Notes: generated by a model not told the origin, from the letters alone. A stretch of DNA of 64,000 bases from Mycolicibacillus trivialis (GCF_002102395.1 NZ_LQPZ01000008.1:1-64000), one strand, 5' to 3'. Numbered from the stretch's first letter, positions 1 through 7,729 are shown. Made by a program: numbers and translations.

Positions 1-143
1 GTCGTCGATTCTTCCTGCCCGAACACTCGGGCAACAGAGTCCCACAACGACTGGACCACTACAGGGGGCTCACCTCAATCTCGGGTCGACGCCCGCAGTC
101 ACCGATCGGGCCGTCGCGTTGGTCAAACTTCGCGATCCGCTGC

Positions 144-1166
144 TCAGCGGGGCGGATGCCAACTGGACGTTGAGGGTGGCGGTGGCGGGGGAGGAAACCA
201 ACTGGACGTTGAGGGTGGCGGTGGCGGGGGAGGAAACCAACTGGACGTCGAAGGCATCGGAGGGACGAGCGAGAACTCACTGGTCGATGAGATCGAGCCG
301 GCTTCGGAGGCGCACTTTTGCAAAATCCGTCCAGCCGTATCGTGTTCCTCGTCAGTCATCCACACCCCGTATTTCGCCTTGATCTGTATCACGCGAGTGA
401 CGTACGCACAGCGGAAATCCTTGTTCTTCGGCAGCCATGTCGCCACATCGCCGGCTTTTTTCATTCGATTGGCCTTACCGCTAACGGCAAGCAGGTTTAA
501 CGGATCGTTGGCGAATTCAGTCCGGGTAACCAGGTCCCATTGCTGTGCACCCTTTTCCCAGGCGTCCATCAGTGCGACCACATGGTCGATCTGGACGAGG
601 ACATCGGTGCCCTCCTCCCGGTCGAAAAGAATTTGTTTACCGGTGTATGGGTCATCGAGAACGCCGCTCAGCACCCGACACGGTCCGTCCGCGACGACGT
701 CGGTCATGTCTCGTCGCAAAATGTCGTTCCGGGTATCGCAGCCATTGTGACCGCCCTCGACATTGACTTTGTCGTCCCAGGTCCGGCCGAACTGCGCTCG
801 TGAGTAGCCGGTCTTGGGGGCTCGCCCTTTGACGGCAATCGTTGCGAGTAGTCCCAGGGCAGTTGCTTGCGCCTCGGGATCGTCCGTCTTCCCGACTTCC
901 ACCTTGTTGACAGCATCGATAACGAGGCCGACAAGTAAGAGCACCGCGAAGAGGGCCAGGACGCTCAGCACGATTTTGTTGACCTTGCGGCGCCGGGCGG
1001 ACTTTTTATCGTGTGCCGGTGTTTTCAGTGACGGCGTGTCGAGTGAGGATTTCGTCGGTGGTCGATTCGTGCTGGCCTGTGTGGGTGGCGAGGCGTCTGT
1101 CGGTTCGCCGGAGTCAGAGCGAAAGCCGTCGCGGAAGCCCTGCCCGAAATCCTTCCAGACGCCCAT
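144..1166 (-). CDS. Membrane-anchored DUF1524 (HNH-family) nuclease-like protein with proline-rich tail
   Basis: A 340-residue protein. Residues about 65-87 form one hydrophobic membrane segment (KIVLSVLALFAVLLL), followed by an extracytoplasmic domain resembling DUF1524/GmrSD C-terminal HNH nucleases: GCDTRNDIL, then QIDHVVAL with the catalytic-type His, then NDPLNLLAV and NRMKKAGDVATWLP. The C-terminus is two perfect 13-residue repeats (STSSWFPPPPPPP) plus a partial third, encoded by 39-bp DNA repeats. Secreted DUF1524 proteins are common in actinobacteria; nuclease activity is inferred from the motifs, and the substrate is unknown. It lies 105 bp left of the attL repeat, so it is formally outside the element, but its base composition is less GC-rich than the core genes. 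A 7-bp stem at 16-33 lies downstream and could be its terminator. Confidence 0.75.
   Translation of the reverse strand: MGVWKDFGQGFRDGFRSDSGEPTDASPPTQASTNRPPTKSSLDTPSLKTPAHDKKSARRRKVNKIVLSVLALFAVLLLVGLVIDAVNKVEVGKTDDPEAQATALGLLATIAVKGRAPKTGYSRAQFGRTWDDKVNVEGGHNGCDTRNDILRRDMTDVVADGPCRVLSGVLDDPYTGKQILFDREEGTDVLVQIDHVVALMDAWEKGAQQWDLVTRTEFANDPLNLLAVSGKANRMKKAGDVATWLPKNKDFRCAYVTRVIQIKAKYGVWMTDEEHDTAGRILQKCASEAGSISSTSEFSLVPPMPSTSSWFPPPPPPPSTSSWFPPPPPPPSTSSWHPPR
159..250. repeat. 39-bp in-frame tandem repeat, 2 full copies plus a partial
   Basis: Copies at 159-197 and 198-236 are identical, and a third partial copy runs 237-249. The 39-bp unit equals 13 codons, so copy-number change alters only the length of the Pro-rich tail of the DUF1524 protein. 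This is typical slippage-prone coding repeat structure. Confidence 0.9.
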
Positions 1167-1271
1167 GTCGGGAGCTTAGGAGTTGGCGGTGACATTCGGT
1201 GGCCGAATCCGTTGGGGATAGCGCGCGGTAAACGCAGATCGTGCAGGTTGACAATGGTGAGGCACGTGTTG

Positions 1272-1302
1272 CGTGGTGCGCGATACTGGGATTGAACCAG
1301 TG
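1272..1302. other. attL core (31-bp duplicate of tRNA-Val 3' end)
   Basis: Identical over 31 bp to 10138-10168. It covers the T-arm, acceptor 3' strand and CCA of the tRNA (minus orientation). The sequence beyond it (from 1303) no longer resembles a tRNA, so this copy is the element-generated duplicate rather than a functional gene. Confidence 0.92.
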
Positions 1303-1427
1303 CCAGGGCAAACTTCCCGTTGAGTGTTCTACCTGCATCAACAGGCCATTTACCTGCTGATATTCAAAACAGTACCGTGTGACACGCAAGGAATCAAGAG
1401 GACACGGCAACCCTCGTGTGTAATCTG

Positions 1428-1449
1428 ATGTGGTGCATATGTGGTGCAA
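1428..1449. repeat. Candidate integrase arm-type site, left
   Basis: Two direct copies of ATGTGGTGC in tandem (1428-1436 and 1439-1447). The same 22-bp double motif, with a single base change, recurs at 10073-10094 just inside attR. Paired arm-type repeats flanking a core site are expected for phage integrases of the L5/phiRv2 type; binding is inferred. The upstream GTG start candidate of the integrase (1441) lies inside it. Confidence 0.6.
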
Positions 1450-1464
1450 AACGAGGTCAATCTG

Positions 1465-2628
1465 ATGGCACGACAGAAGCCCACCCCACGCTCGACGCGT
1501 CGCAGTTTCGGCCGCCTTCGCCAGTTCCGGTCCGGTCGCTGGAAAGCGTCCTATACAGGCCCCGATGGGCGACTCTACGAGGCCCCGGCGACGTTCGCCG
1601 CGAAGGTTGACGCCGAGGCTTGGCTAACCGACCGCCGCAGAGAGATAGACCGCGAACTCTGGTCGCCGCCGGCATCCGATGAGCAGAAGAAGGTGGCGAA
1701 GCGGGCGAAGAAGGCCGCGACTCAGAAATTCAGCGACTACTCGAAACGCTGGTTGGAAACTCGCACGGTCCGAGGAAAGCCGTTGCGCCCCCGCACCGTC
1801 GCCCACTATCAAAACTTGCTCGACGATCACATCTTGCCGACCTTCGGCAACACGGCCGTCCGAGACATCACCATCGAGAAAGTGGACCGCTGGTACGCGA
1901 AAACGCTCACCGACAAACTGACCTTACGAGCGCATAGCTACAGTCTCCTGCGCACGATTCTCGAGACAGCTAGAACCCGCGACAAACTCATCGACGCCAA
2001 CCCGTGCGCCATCCGCGGCGCCGGTACCGCCACACGCCGAACGCAGACAAAACCCGCAACCCTCGACGAACTGGACATCATCGTCGAGGCCATGCCAGAC
2101 CGGTTCCGGGCGATGGTGCTGCTCGCCACCTGGGCGGCACTGCGCTTCGGGGAACTGGTGGAGCTGCGCCGCAGTGACATCGACAGTGACGTGATTCGTG
2201 TCCGGCGCGCCGCCGTGCGCGTTAAGGGCGGATGGAAAATCGGCGACCCTAAAAGCGACGCCGGGGTCCGCAACGTGGCTATCCCGCCTCATGTGCTGCC
2301 CGCTATCGAACACCACCTTGCAGCCCACGTCGCCAAACCCGCCGGCTCCCTACTATTTCCCGCCACGAGCGGGGGCCACTTACAGCCGTCGACATTCACA
2401 CGGCACTACTACAAGGCCCGCACCGCAGCATCACGCGACGATTTAAGGTTCCACGATCTACGGCACACCGGAGCCACTCTCGCCGCCCAGACCGGCGCCA
2501 CCCTAGCCGAACTCATGAGCCGGCTCGGCCACTCGACCCCGGCAGCCGCGCTGAAATACCAGCACGCCGCACGGGGGAGGGACAAAGCCATCGCCGAGGC
2601 GCTCTCGAAGCTCGCCCAGGGGAATTAA
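1465..2628 (+). CDS. int: Tyrosine site-specific recombinase (integrase)
   Basis: A 387-residue phage integrase that catalyses recombination between attP and the tRNA-Val attB, and excision together with Xis. An N-terminal arm-binding region is followed by a SAM-like core-binding domain (about residues 75-165) and the catalytic domain. Visible catalytic residues are the Arg in ALRFGELVELR, the Lys in the GDPKSDAG turn, HDLRHTGATLA, GHST and the nucleophile Tyr in ALKYQHA. The ATG at 1465 is preferred because GAGG lies 8 nt upstream; the in-frame GTG at 1441 would start inside the arm-type repeat and has no ribosome-binding site. It sits beside attL, as expected. Confidence 0.95.
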   Translation: MARQKPTPRSTRRSFGRLRQFRSGRWKASYTGPDGRLYEAPATFAAKVDAEAWLTDRRREIDRELWSPPASDEQKKVAKRAKKAATQKFSDYSKRWLETRTVRGKPLRPRTVAHYQNLLDDHILPTFGNTAVRDITIEKVDRWYAKTLTDKLTLRAHSYSLLRTILETARTRDKLIDANPCAIRGAGTATRRTQTKPATLDELDIIVEAMPDRFRAMVLLATWAALRFGELVELRRSDIDSDVIRVRRAAVRVKGGWKIGDPKSDAGVRNVAIPPHVLPAIEHHLAAHVAKPAGSLLFPATSGGHLQPSTFTRHYYKARTAASRDDLRFHDLRHTGATLAAQTGATLAELMSRLGHSTPAAALKYQHAARGRDKAIAEALSKLAQGN

Positions 2629-2652
2629 TTCCACTTAAATTCCACACCAACT

Positions 2653-2684
2653 CCCAGAATTTATTTCCTGTGGACAATTCTGGG
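2653..2684 (+). terminator. Hairpin downstream of the integrase
   Basis: A perfect 9-bp inverted repeat (CCCAGAATT at 2653-2661, AATTCTGGG at 2676-2684) with a 14-nt loop, 25 nt after the integrase stop. It has no T-tract, so it may be a weak terminator or a protein-binding palindrome controlling the downstream xis transcript. Nothing else is recognised in 2629-2847. Confidence 0.35.
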
Positions 2685-2847
2685 GATAACTGACAATCGG
2701 TGTGCTGTGAGCAGCGATTTTGCGTGCACGCAATCGAATCCCGTTGCCCCAGCAGTACAGTCGCCCCCTGTCCATCCCTTGCGCGAATCTCGTGGACAGG
2801 CTCCTATGGCGTTAAAGGGACAATTCATGCCAAAGGAGATCTCAACC

Positions 2848-3030
2848 GTGTCCACCATGCTTTCCATCCGCCAAATCGCCGACCAGTACGGCGTATGCGA
2901 AAAAACTGTTCGCCGCTGGATTTCTAGCGGACATATCGAGGCGGTTCGGCTAGGCCCGCGACTTATTCGTGTCGACGCTGACTCCGTTGAGCGCCTTCTC
3001 AGCCCAATCCGAGGAGGTGGATGTGCATAG
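2848..3030 (+). CDS. xis: Excisionase-like MerR/HTH_17 DNA-binding protein
   Basis: A 60-residue protein with a helix-turn-helix of the excisionase/HTH_17 class: SIRQIADQYGVCEKTVRRWI followed by a wing, IEAVRLGPRLIRVDADSVE. The GTG at 2848 is chosen because AAAGGAG at 2832-2838 is placed 9 nt upstream; longer upstream starts at 2707, 2806 and 2827 add unrelated sequence. It probably works as a recombination directionality factor with the neighbouring integrase, and could also be a repressor. It overlaps the next small ORF by 8 nt. Confidence 0.8.
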   Translation: MSTMLSIRQIADQYGVCEKTVRRWISSGHIEAVRLGPRLIRVDADSVERLLSPIRGGGCA

Positions 3031-3130
3031 CTGCGGCCCCCATATTGAGCAAGAGTCGCGCGACGCTATCGATGATCGCGGCCTCACAGACGACGATGAC
3101 ACCACGGTCGGACGAGGCGACGCCCAATGA
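3023..3130 (+). CDS. Small acidic protein, unknown
   Basis: A 35-codon frame starting with GTG at 3023 directly behind GAGGAGG (3011-3017). It overlaps the end of xis and ends in an ATGA overlap with the next gene at 3127. The peptide is rich in Asp (AIDDRGLTDDDDTTV). Translational coupling at both ends supports real expression. No family is recognised; the ORF could also serve only to couple ribosomes from xis to the following gene. Confidence 0.5.
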   Translation: MHSCGPHIEQESRDAIDDRGLTDDDDTTVGRGDAQ

Positions 3131-3540
3131 GTCGCGCCCGAAAAGAGGAGGGCGGCCCTGCCGTCACCAGCAAGACCGCCACACCAGTCGTTGCCATCCA
3201 TCATAACGCGAAGGCCGGACAAGTGGTGGAAGACACGCGCATCGCGTCCCGCCAACTTTCGTGGTGGTCGGTGCACGAATGGGTTCAACCGTTTCTCGAC
3301 GCTGCTGGCGATTACCCCTGGCCCGGAACGCCGGCCTGGTGCGAACTGGCGGACGACGACCGACGGAAATGGGCAGGTCTCCTCGACTTTGCCCAACATC
3401 ACGCCCTGCGGGTTGATACCGCTCAGCAGGCCCACGCTGACGCATCAGGAGCCATCGCAGCGTCAACCAACTGGGCGATGGTGGCCACCGAAGTTCACCG
3501 CCGCCGCAGCAGTAACCGCATCGAGCGGGAGGTGGCCTGA
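3127..3540 (+). CDS. DUF2742-like prophage protein
   Basis: A 137-residue protein with the pattern RQLSWWSVHEWVQPFL, GTPAWCELADDDRRKWAGLLD and AQHHALRV, which I recall from the DUF2742 family of phiRv1/phiRv2 proteins (Rv1583c/Rv2656c type). Function is unknown. It starts by ATGA coupling from the small ORF upstream and overlaps the ATPase gene by TGATG, so it belongs to the early replication operon. The family assignment is from memory. Confidence 0.65.
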   Translation: MSRARKEEGGPAVTSKTATPVVAIHHNAKAGQVVEDTRIASRQLSWWSVHEWVQPFLDAAGDYPWPGTPAWCELADDDRRKWAGLLDFAQHHALRVDTAQQAHADASGAIAASTNWAMVATEVHRRRSSNRIEREVA

Positions 3541-4760
3541 TGACTCCCCTCGAGGACTTTGAGGCCCAATGGGCTGACATCCCGCTGCCGGAAGATCCGT
3601 TTGATCCAGCCCTGGACAGCATGGAGCCAACCGAGAACGCCATTCGTCACAAGATGACGACGTTGCGGATCAACAGGGAAGCGAACCGCCGACTCGACAA
3701 CGAAGCGCGCCCGCCCGTCAACTATCCGCCTGTCCGCGATCTCGATGATCTGCTCGCCGAGCCTGATTCCCCTACGCCGTACAGGATTGATCGGGTAGCA
3801 CCCGCCGATGCGCGGGTGATGCTGTCGGCGCAGTACAAAGCCGGGAAATCGACCCTGGTCGGCAACCTGATCCGAGCTCTAGCCGACCGTGAGCCGTTCC
3901 TGGGGAAGTTCCCTGTCCACGTCCCAGCGCGACGCATTGTGCTGATCGACAACGAGTTATCGGACAACACGGTGCGGCAGTGGTTACGCGCGCTCCGCAT
4001 CGAGAACACCGGCGCAGTGGCCGATGTGGTGACATTGCGCGGCAATGTCGGCGCATTCAACCTCATTGACGATCACTGCCGCGAGGAATGGGTGCGGCGC
4101 CTGTGCGACCTTGGTTGCGATTACCTGATCCTGGACTGCCTGCGTCCGGTGCTCGACGCGCTCAGCTTGGACGAGAACCACGACGCCGGAAGATTCCTTG
4201 TTCCCTTCGATCGGTTGCTACAGGATGCCGGCGTTTCTGACGCTGCACTTGTGCAGCACATGGGACATGGCCCGGAACGCGCACGCGGTGACTCGCGGTT
4301 GCAGGACTGGCCAGATGCGATCTGGCGACTGGTGCGCGAGACCGACGAGCCGAATTCGCCTCGGTATTTCTCTGCATATGGGCGCGACGTGAATGTGCCA
4401 GAGAGTCGATTGGCATTCGATCCTGTCACTCGCCACCTGTCGCTGGCCGGGGGAAGCCGCGCCGACGCGAAAACCGAAGCCGCGTTGCAGTGGGTCATTC
4501 AACTGCTCGCCGAGGTGGGCGACGCACTGAGCGCGAACGCCATCGAGCAGGCCCGTCCAACAGGACTACATACGCAGAAATCTGTCCGGTTGGCTCTAGC
4601 TGCGGCTGTGGAGCGGCAATTGGTGGTGAAGGAGTCCGGCGAACGGAACGCGCAGATTCACCGGATTGCGAGCCCCTGTAGCGGGTGCGGGCTGCCTGTC
4701 ACGACGGGTGGAGATCGGCATCAACAGTGCCCCGAGAACGTCGAGGGGCTGTTCGCATGA
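3540..4760 (+). CDS. RepA-like AAA ATPase (phage/plasmid replication initiator)
   Basis: A 406-residue AAA_25/RepA-type helicase-like ATPase. Walker A is SAQYKAGKST (about residues 96-104), Walker B is YLILD (about 195-199), and LQDAG...ALVQHMGHG resembles the RecA-fold sensor region. The C-terminal third contains a winged-helix-like segment and ends in a Cys-rich zinc-finger-like motif, CSGCG...HQQC. Proteins of this class load or drive replication of phages, plasmids and satellites. The gene is translationally coupled to its upstream neighbour and is followed at once by the iteron-like repeats at 4766-4913, which fits an initiator acting next to its own gene. Confidence 0.75.
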   Translation: MTPLEDFEAQWADIPLPEDPFDPALDSMEPTENAIRHKMTTLRINREANRRLDNEARPPVNYPPVRDLDDLLAEPDSPTPYRIDRVAPADARVMLSAQYKAGKSTLVGNLIRALADREPFLGKFPVHVPARRIVLIDNELSDNTVRQWLRALRIENTGAVADVVTLRGNVGAFNLIDDHCREEWVRRLCDLGCDYLILDCLRPVLDALSLDENHDAGRFLVPFDRLLQDAGVSDAALVQHMGHGPERARGDSRLQDWPDAIWRLVRETDEPNSPRYFSAYGRDVNVPESRLAFDPVTRHLSLAGGSRADAKTEAALQWVIQLLAEVGDALSANAIEQARPTGLHTQKSVRLALAAAVERQLVVKESGERNAQIHRIASPCSGCGLPVTTGGDRHQQCPENVEGLFA

Positions 4761-4927
4761 CCGGCCAGTTCGTCAGCTCGTCGCAGCTCGTTGCCAGTTC
4801 GTTAACGAGGTCAGTGAGTGCCAGCTCGTCAGTTCGTCGTCACGTATGTAGTGACGAACTGAACGAGGTGCTCACCAGCACAAATGGAGATGTCTTTCAG
4901 CTCGTCAGTTCGTCAGCAGGGGAGTGA
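4757..4927 (+). CDS. Ser-rich small ORF running through the iteron-like array
   Basis: A 56-codon frame with an ATGA overlap to the ATPase stop. Its Ser/Val-rich translation (FVSSSQLV... FQLVSSS) is largely the product of the 8-bp repeats it contains, so it may be incidental to a DNA-level function. An intact frame and coupled start on both sides leave translation possible. Confidence 0.35.
   Translation: MTGQFVSSSQLVASSLTRSVSASSSVRRHVCSDELNEVLTSTNGDVFQLVSSSAGE
4766..4913. repeat. Iteron-like array: nine copies of CAGYTCGT
   Basis: Nine exact matches to the 8-bp motif CAG(T/C)TCGT lie within 148 bp. Forward copies are at 4766, 4774, 4784, 4795, 4822, 4830, 4898 and 4906; one inverted copy is at 4854-4861. 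Three pairs are perfect 8-bp tandems (4766/4774, 4822/4830, 4898/4906), and the inverted copy makes a palindrome with 4830. Dense short repeats directly after a RepA-like gene are the usual architecture of an iteron-type replication origin. Origin function is inferred. Confidence 0.7.
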
Positions 4928-4932
4928 GCCAA

Positions 4933-5283
4933 ATGGACAGGAATCCAACCAACCGCCTGTGCTACGCGCGATGGGTCGTTAAGTCGTTCACTGCGCTCGA
5001 CGATTGGGTGATCGTTTGGGACGGCGACTCCGGTGCCCCAGCAGTCGAGCCTTGCCCCGGCGTACTGGTCGAAGAGGCGACTGAGCAATACGTCTCATGG
5101 GATGCGCACGACGGCAATGGCGGCATCGAACGCCTATCCCGCGTGGAGCCGCTACTCCAACCGGAGGATCGAACATCGTTCGCCTACATCGAAGGCGCTG
5201 AACTGATGTCGATGGCGGACCTGTCCGTGCCGACTGAAGAGTTCAAGATCATGCCCCGGTCTGTGTGGGAGTCAACCCGATGA
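4933..5283 (+). CDS. Hypothetical element protein
   Basis: A 116-residue acidic, soluble protein with no recognised family; visible segments include ALDDWVIVWDGDSG and RLSRVEPLLQPEDRTSF. The ATG at 4933 is chosen because GGGGAG lies about 10 nt upstream; an in-frame GTG at 4924 has no such spacing. Its end overlaps the next start (ATGA at 5280), placing it in the same operon as the replication ATPase. Confidence 0.6.
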   Translation: MDRNPTNRLCYARWVVKSFTALDDWVIVWDGDSGAPAVEPCPGVLVEEATEQYVSWDAHDGNGGIERLSRVEPLLQPEDRTSFAYIEGAELMSMADLSVPTEEFKIMPRSVWESTR

Positions 5284-5657
5284 CCCGCAACCGAAAGTCA
5301 GCCAAGGCTGCCGGCGCACGGTTCGAACGCCTCATCGCCGACGCACTCGCCCGGGCCCTGGGGGACGACCGCATAGACCGCCGTCCCCGAAACGGCTCAA
5401 AAGATAGGGGAGATATTGGCGGGGTGCGCCTACGTGGCGAGCGCGTTGTTATCGAGTGCAAGGACACCGCCACCCTGCGGCTGCCCGAATGGACGCGAGA
5501 GGCACAACTAGAGGCCGGCAATGACGACGCCCTCGTCGGCGTGGTCGTCCACAAACGCCGCGGCACAAGCGACCCGATGCAGCAGTGGGTCTCAATGACC
5601 GTCGCCGACTTCGTCGCCATTCTGACCGGACAGCCCCAGGAGGGCCGCTATGGGTGA
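5280..5657 (+). CDS. PD-(D/E)XK nuclease, Holliday-junction-resolvase-like
   Basis: A 125-residue protein with a basic start (MTRNRKSAKAAGARFERLIADALA) and the nuclease motif set E(R)LI...RPRNGSKDRGDIGG...RVVIECKD, i.e. acidic residue, G-D-I, then E-x-K. This is the arrangement of restriction-fold resolvases found in phages. It likely cleaves branched or recombining element DNA; the structure-specific role is inferred. It is coupled to the upstream gene by ATGA and overlaps the next gene by 8 nt. Confidence 0.7.
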   Translation: MTRNRKSAKAAGARFERLIADALARALGDDRIDRRPRNGSKDRGDIGGVRLRGERVVIECKDTATLRLPEWTREAQLEAGNDDALVGVVVHKRRGTSDPMQQWVSMTVADFVAILTGQPQEGRYG

Positions 5658-6051
5658 CCCCGCCTCACCACCCCACCCGGCCCCCGCCAGCGCGCCTACG
5701 ACTCCCGTAGCGGGACTCCACGCGGCCTATTACTGCTGCGCCGAAGTTGTTCGGCAACGTCGCCGCACCGGCCAACCGATCCCGCCGTGGCTCGCTGCCC
5801 ATTACCGCGAACTCGATGCCGCTGTGTCGCTCGAGCGACGCTCAACTATCGAAACCACCACCGCCACGACACAATTGAAGAATGTTGAACTCGTCGGTAC
5901 CAGGTGGGTCGCCGAAGCCCTTGGCTGGTCGCTCCGGCGCGTCCAACGAAATGCAATATCACTCGGCGGCCGAAAGGTGGGCAGGCACACCGTGTTCCCA
6001 GCAGACACCATCCGTCAGCTTGCCCGACAAGAAAAGGGAACCAATGTCTGA
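5650..6051 (+). CDS. Putative HTH DNA-binding element protein
   Basis: A 133-residue protein. The N-terminal Pro/Ala-rich stretch is followed by a helical region (AYYCCAEVVRQRRRTGQPIP), and the C-terminal half looks like an HTH_17/MerR-type fold: VGTRWVAEALGWSLRRVQRN then GRKVGRHTVFPADTIRQLA. It probably binds element DNA as a regulator or accessory replication factor. No named family can be assigned. Overlaps both neighbours. Confidence 0.55.
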   Translation: MGDPASPPHPAPASAPTTPVAGLHAAYYCCAEVVRQRRRTGQPIPPWLAAHYRELDAAVSLERRSTIETTTATTQLKNVELVGTRWVAEALGWSLRRVQRNAISLGGRKVGRHTVFPADTIRQLARQEKGTNV

Positions 6052-6262
6052 CCAGTACGACGGCGGTGGAAGCCGCCTCGAAACATTCCTCGAAGACCAC
6101 CTCGCCTCCATGAGCACCGCAGAATTCGCCGCCCTGGTGGCACGTACCCGCCCACCCGATGAAGTTGCGGACCCGAAAACCGTGGCTGCCGATGCACTGG
6201 CCCGCTACAACCGCGGCACCTCGATCCACATCACCACAAACCCCACCGAGGAGGCCCCGTGA
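6044..6262 (+). CDS. Small hypothetical element protein
   Basis: A 72-residue acidic protein (MSDQYDGGGSRLETFLEDHL) starting at an ATG 8 nt inside the upstream gene, preceded by AAAAGGGA. No family is recognised. It overlaps the next gene's GTG start by 4 nt, consistent with one continuous operon. Confidence 0.5.
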   Translation: MSDQYDGGGSRLETFLEDHLASMSTAEFAALVARTRPPDEVADPKTVAADALARYNRGTSIHITTNPTEEAP

Positions 6263-6972
6263 CCCGCCGCGCCGCCACCGCCAGCACCGCCCACGAAGCC
6301 GTCAAGGCGTTCACGACCCGCAACGTCACGTTGCCTAAGCCGGTGCTCGCCGCGGTGAAACAACTCGACCGCCTCGAAGCCGCCGAGCCAGTTCAGCCGC
6401 ACCCCGGCGGTGTCGCCCACGCCTACCTCACCGACGCCGATCCCACAGCCGCAGCAGCAGATTTGATCACCTTCGATGCCCGCCGCAACGGCTGGGCGCA
6501 GGCCGCACAGACCGCAGCGCAGGACGTACTCGATGCGATCCTTACCGCCCGCGACGGCCTCCACGACGCCCTCAGAGACCAGGCCGTCGAACTGATCGAC
6601 CGGTTGACCGCCGTCGCCGCCCTCGGCGACGTGAGCCTCGACGCGCTGATCCGCGACGGCCGCCACCAAGACGCCAAACTATTGGCCGAACACCACCTCG
6701 ATGAGGCAGCCCTCAATGGCCTGTACAACGTCCGCGACCGCTACCTGACCGCGCCCCGCGAGCAGTACGGCACCGACTGGGCCACCTGCGGCCGGTGGAT
6801 CGACCCGCGCCCCGCCGCCAACGCCCCCGACGTGGTGACCGCCATCCGCCGCGGCGCCACCCCCTGGTACCCCACCGTCGGCGAGGCACAGCAAGCCGCC
6901 CAACCCATCACCGAAGAACTTCAGCAGCAGGCCCGCCAGCGACGCCACGCCGAACGCCTCGCCGGCATCTAA
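6259..6972 (+). CDS. Hypothetical helical element protein
   Basis: A 237-residue protein starting with GTG in a GTGA overlap. It is predicted mostly alpha-helical, Ala-rich and without membrane segments; visible landmarks are DLITFDARRNGWAQAAQ, a middle helix DALRDQAVELIDRLTAVAAL, and a charged C-terminal helix EELQQQARQRRHAERL. Sequences of this kind occur in mycobacteriophage and prophage accessory regions, but I cannot name a family. Last gene of the tightly coupled early operon that begins at xis. Confidence 0.55.
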   Translation: MTRRAATASTAHEAVKAFTTRNVTLPKPVLAAVKQLDRLEAAEPVQPHPGGVAHAYLTDADPTAAAADLITFDARRNGWAQAAQTAAQDVLDAILTARDGLHDALRDQAVELIDRLTAVAALGDVSLDALIRDGRHQDAKLLAEHHLDEAALNGLYNVRDRYLTAPREQYGTDWATCGRWIDPRPAANAPDVVTAIRRGATPWYPTVGEAQQAAQPITEELQQQARQRRHAERLAGI

Positions 6973-7071
6973 CACAGGCTCCGGCCCCGAGCGCGCCACC
7001 GCTGTTGTTTGTGGGTTGCACCTCGCGGTGTGCAGCGCCGGGGCCGGTCAAACCAAACCAGGGGAAAACGC

Positions 7072-7473
7072 ATGGCCAAACCGCAGTTCAACAAGAAAAC
7101 CGGGCGCCGCCAATACTCATCGGCAGATCGCCGCTACCGCAAGATCATCGCCGCCCGCCGCGACCCCTGCGCCCTCTGCGGAGAAGAGATCAACTACCAA
7201 GCACACCACCACGATCCCCTCGCCCTCGAAATCGACCACATCATCCCCGTCAGCCGCGGCGGCCAGACCACCCTCGACAACCTGCGGGCCACACACCGGT
7301 CGTGCAACCGCGCCCGCAGCAACCGCATCGAACTCGACAACCTCGCCGCCACCATCACCAACCGCCACCACACCCCGCCTCCAGCACACACACCACGCCC
7401 CTGCCCACGCTGCGGCCAACACCACACCATCACCTGCCGCACCTGGAACCCCGCCGCCACCACCACCCTCTAA
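7072..7473 (+). CDS. HNH endonuclease
   Basis: A 133-residue protein with a classical HNH domain: CALCGEEI (first Zn pair), LEIDHIIPVSRGGQTTLDNLRATHRSCNRARSNR (His, Asn and second Cys; about residues 51-84), plus a C-terminal CPRCGQHHTITC knuckle. The start at 7072 has GGGG about 7 nt upstream. Phage HNH proteins often assist terminase during packaging, but no terminase is present here, so it may act on helper-phage DNA or be a homing-type nuclease. The 99-bp gap before it holds a spaced 9-bp inverted repeat (6981-6989/7039-7047). Confidence 0.88.
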   Translation: MAKPQFNKKTGRRQYSSADRRYRKIIAARRDPCALCGEEINYQAHHHDPLALEIDHIIPVSRGGQTTLDNLRATHRSCNRARSNRIELDNLAATITNRHHTPPPAHTPRPCPRCGQHHTITCRTWNPAATTTL

Positions 7474-7553
7474 GGACCAACCCTTTGCTGACCACCCGCG
7501 GAAAGCTTGCTGGACGCGCCAACCGCCGGCCAAGCCCGCCACGCACGCCACAT

Positions 7554-7623
7554 GGTTATGCGGCCGACTGCATACCGCATAACCGCAGGTCAAAGCGTTA
7601 TCCATTGCATAACCGCAGGTCAA
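7554..7623. repeat. GCATAACC repeat cluster (operator or second iteron site)
   Basis: Inside the gene-free stretch 7474-7729. A perfect inverted repeat GGTTATGCGG (7554-7563)/CCGCATAACC (7575-7584) overlaps a 17-bp direct repeat GCATAACCGCAGGTCAA (7577-7593 and 7607-7623), giving three copies of GCATAACC in 70 bp at 30-bp phasing. Nearby TGCATACC occurs twice. This looks like a regulator-binding or replication site preceding the late gene cluster at 7730-9275. The rest of 7474-7729 shows nothing recognisable. Confidence 0.6.
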
Positions 7624-7729
7624 CGCCCTGCATACCCTGGGGGGTGGGCCACGTCACGCCCCTGTCGCGCTCGTGGCATTGCGACGATCTCTCCCCTTCA
7701 ACTTTTCTTTTCCGCGCAGAATGAATAAT

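Noticed and set aside
1441..1464. GTG at 1441 as the integrase start
   Set aside because: It lies inside the arm-type repeat and has no ribosome-binding site, whereas the ATG at 1465 has GAGG at a suitable distance.
4766..4913. CRISPR array
   Set aside because: Repeats are only 8 bp, unevenly spaced and partly inverted, with no spacers or cas genes; iteron-like instead.
6981..7047. Terminator between the early operon and the HNH gene
   Set aside because: The 9-bp arms are separated by 49 nt, giving a poor terminator; left as a weak inverted repeat only.
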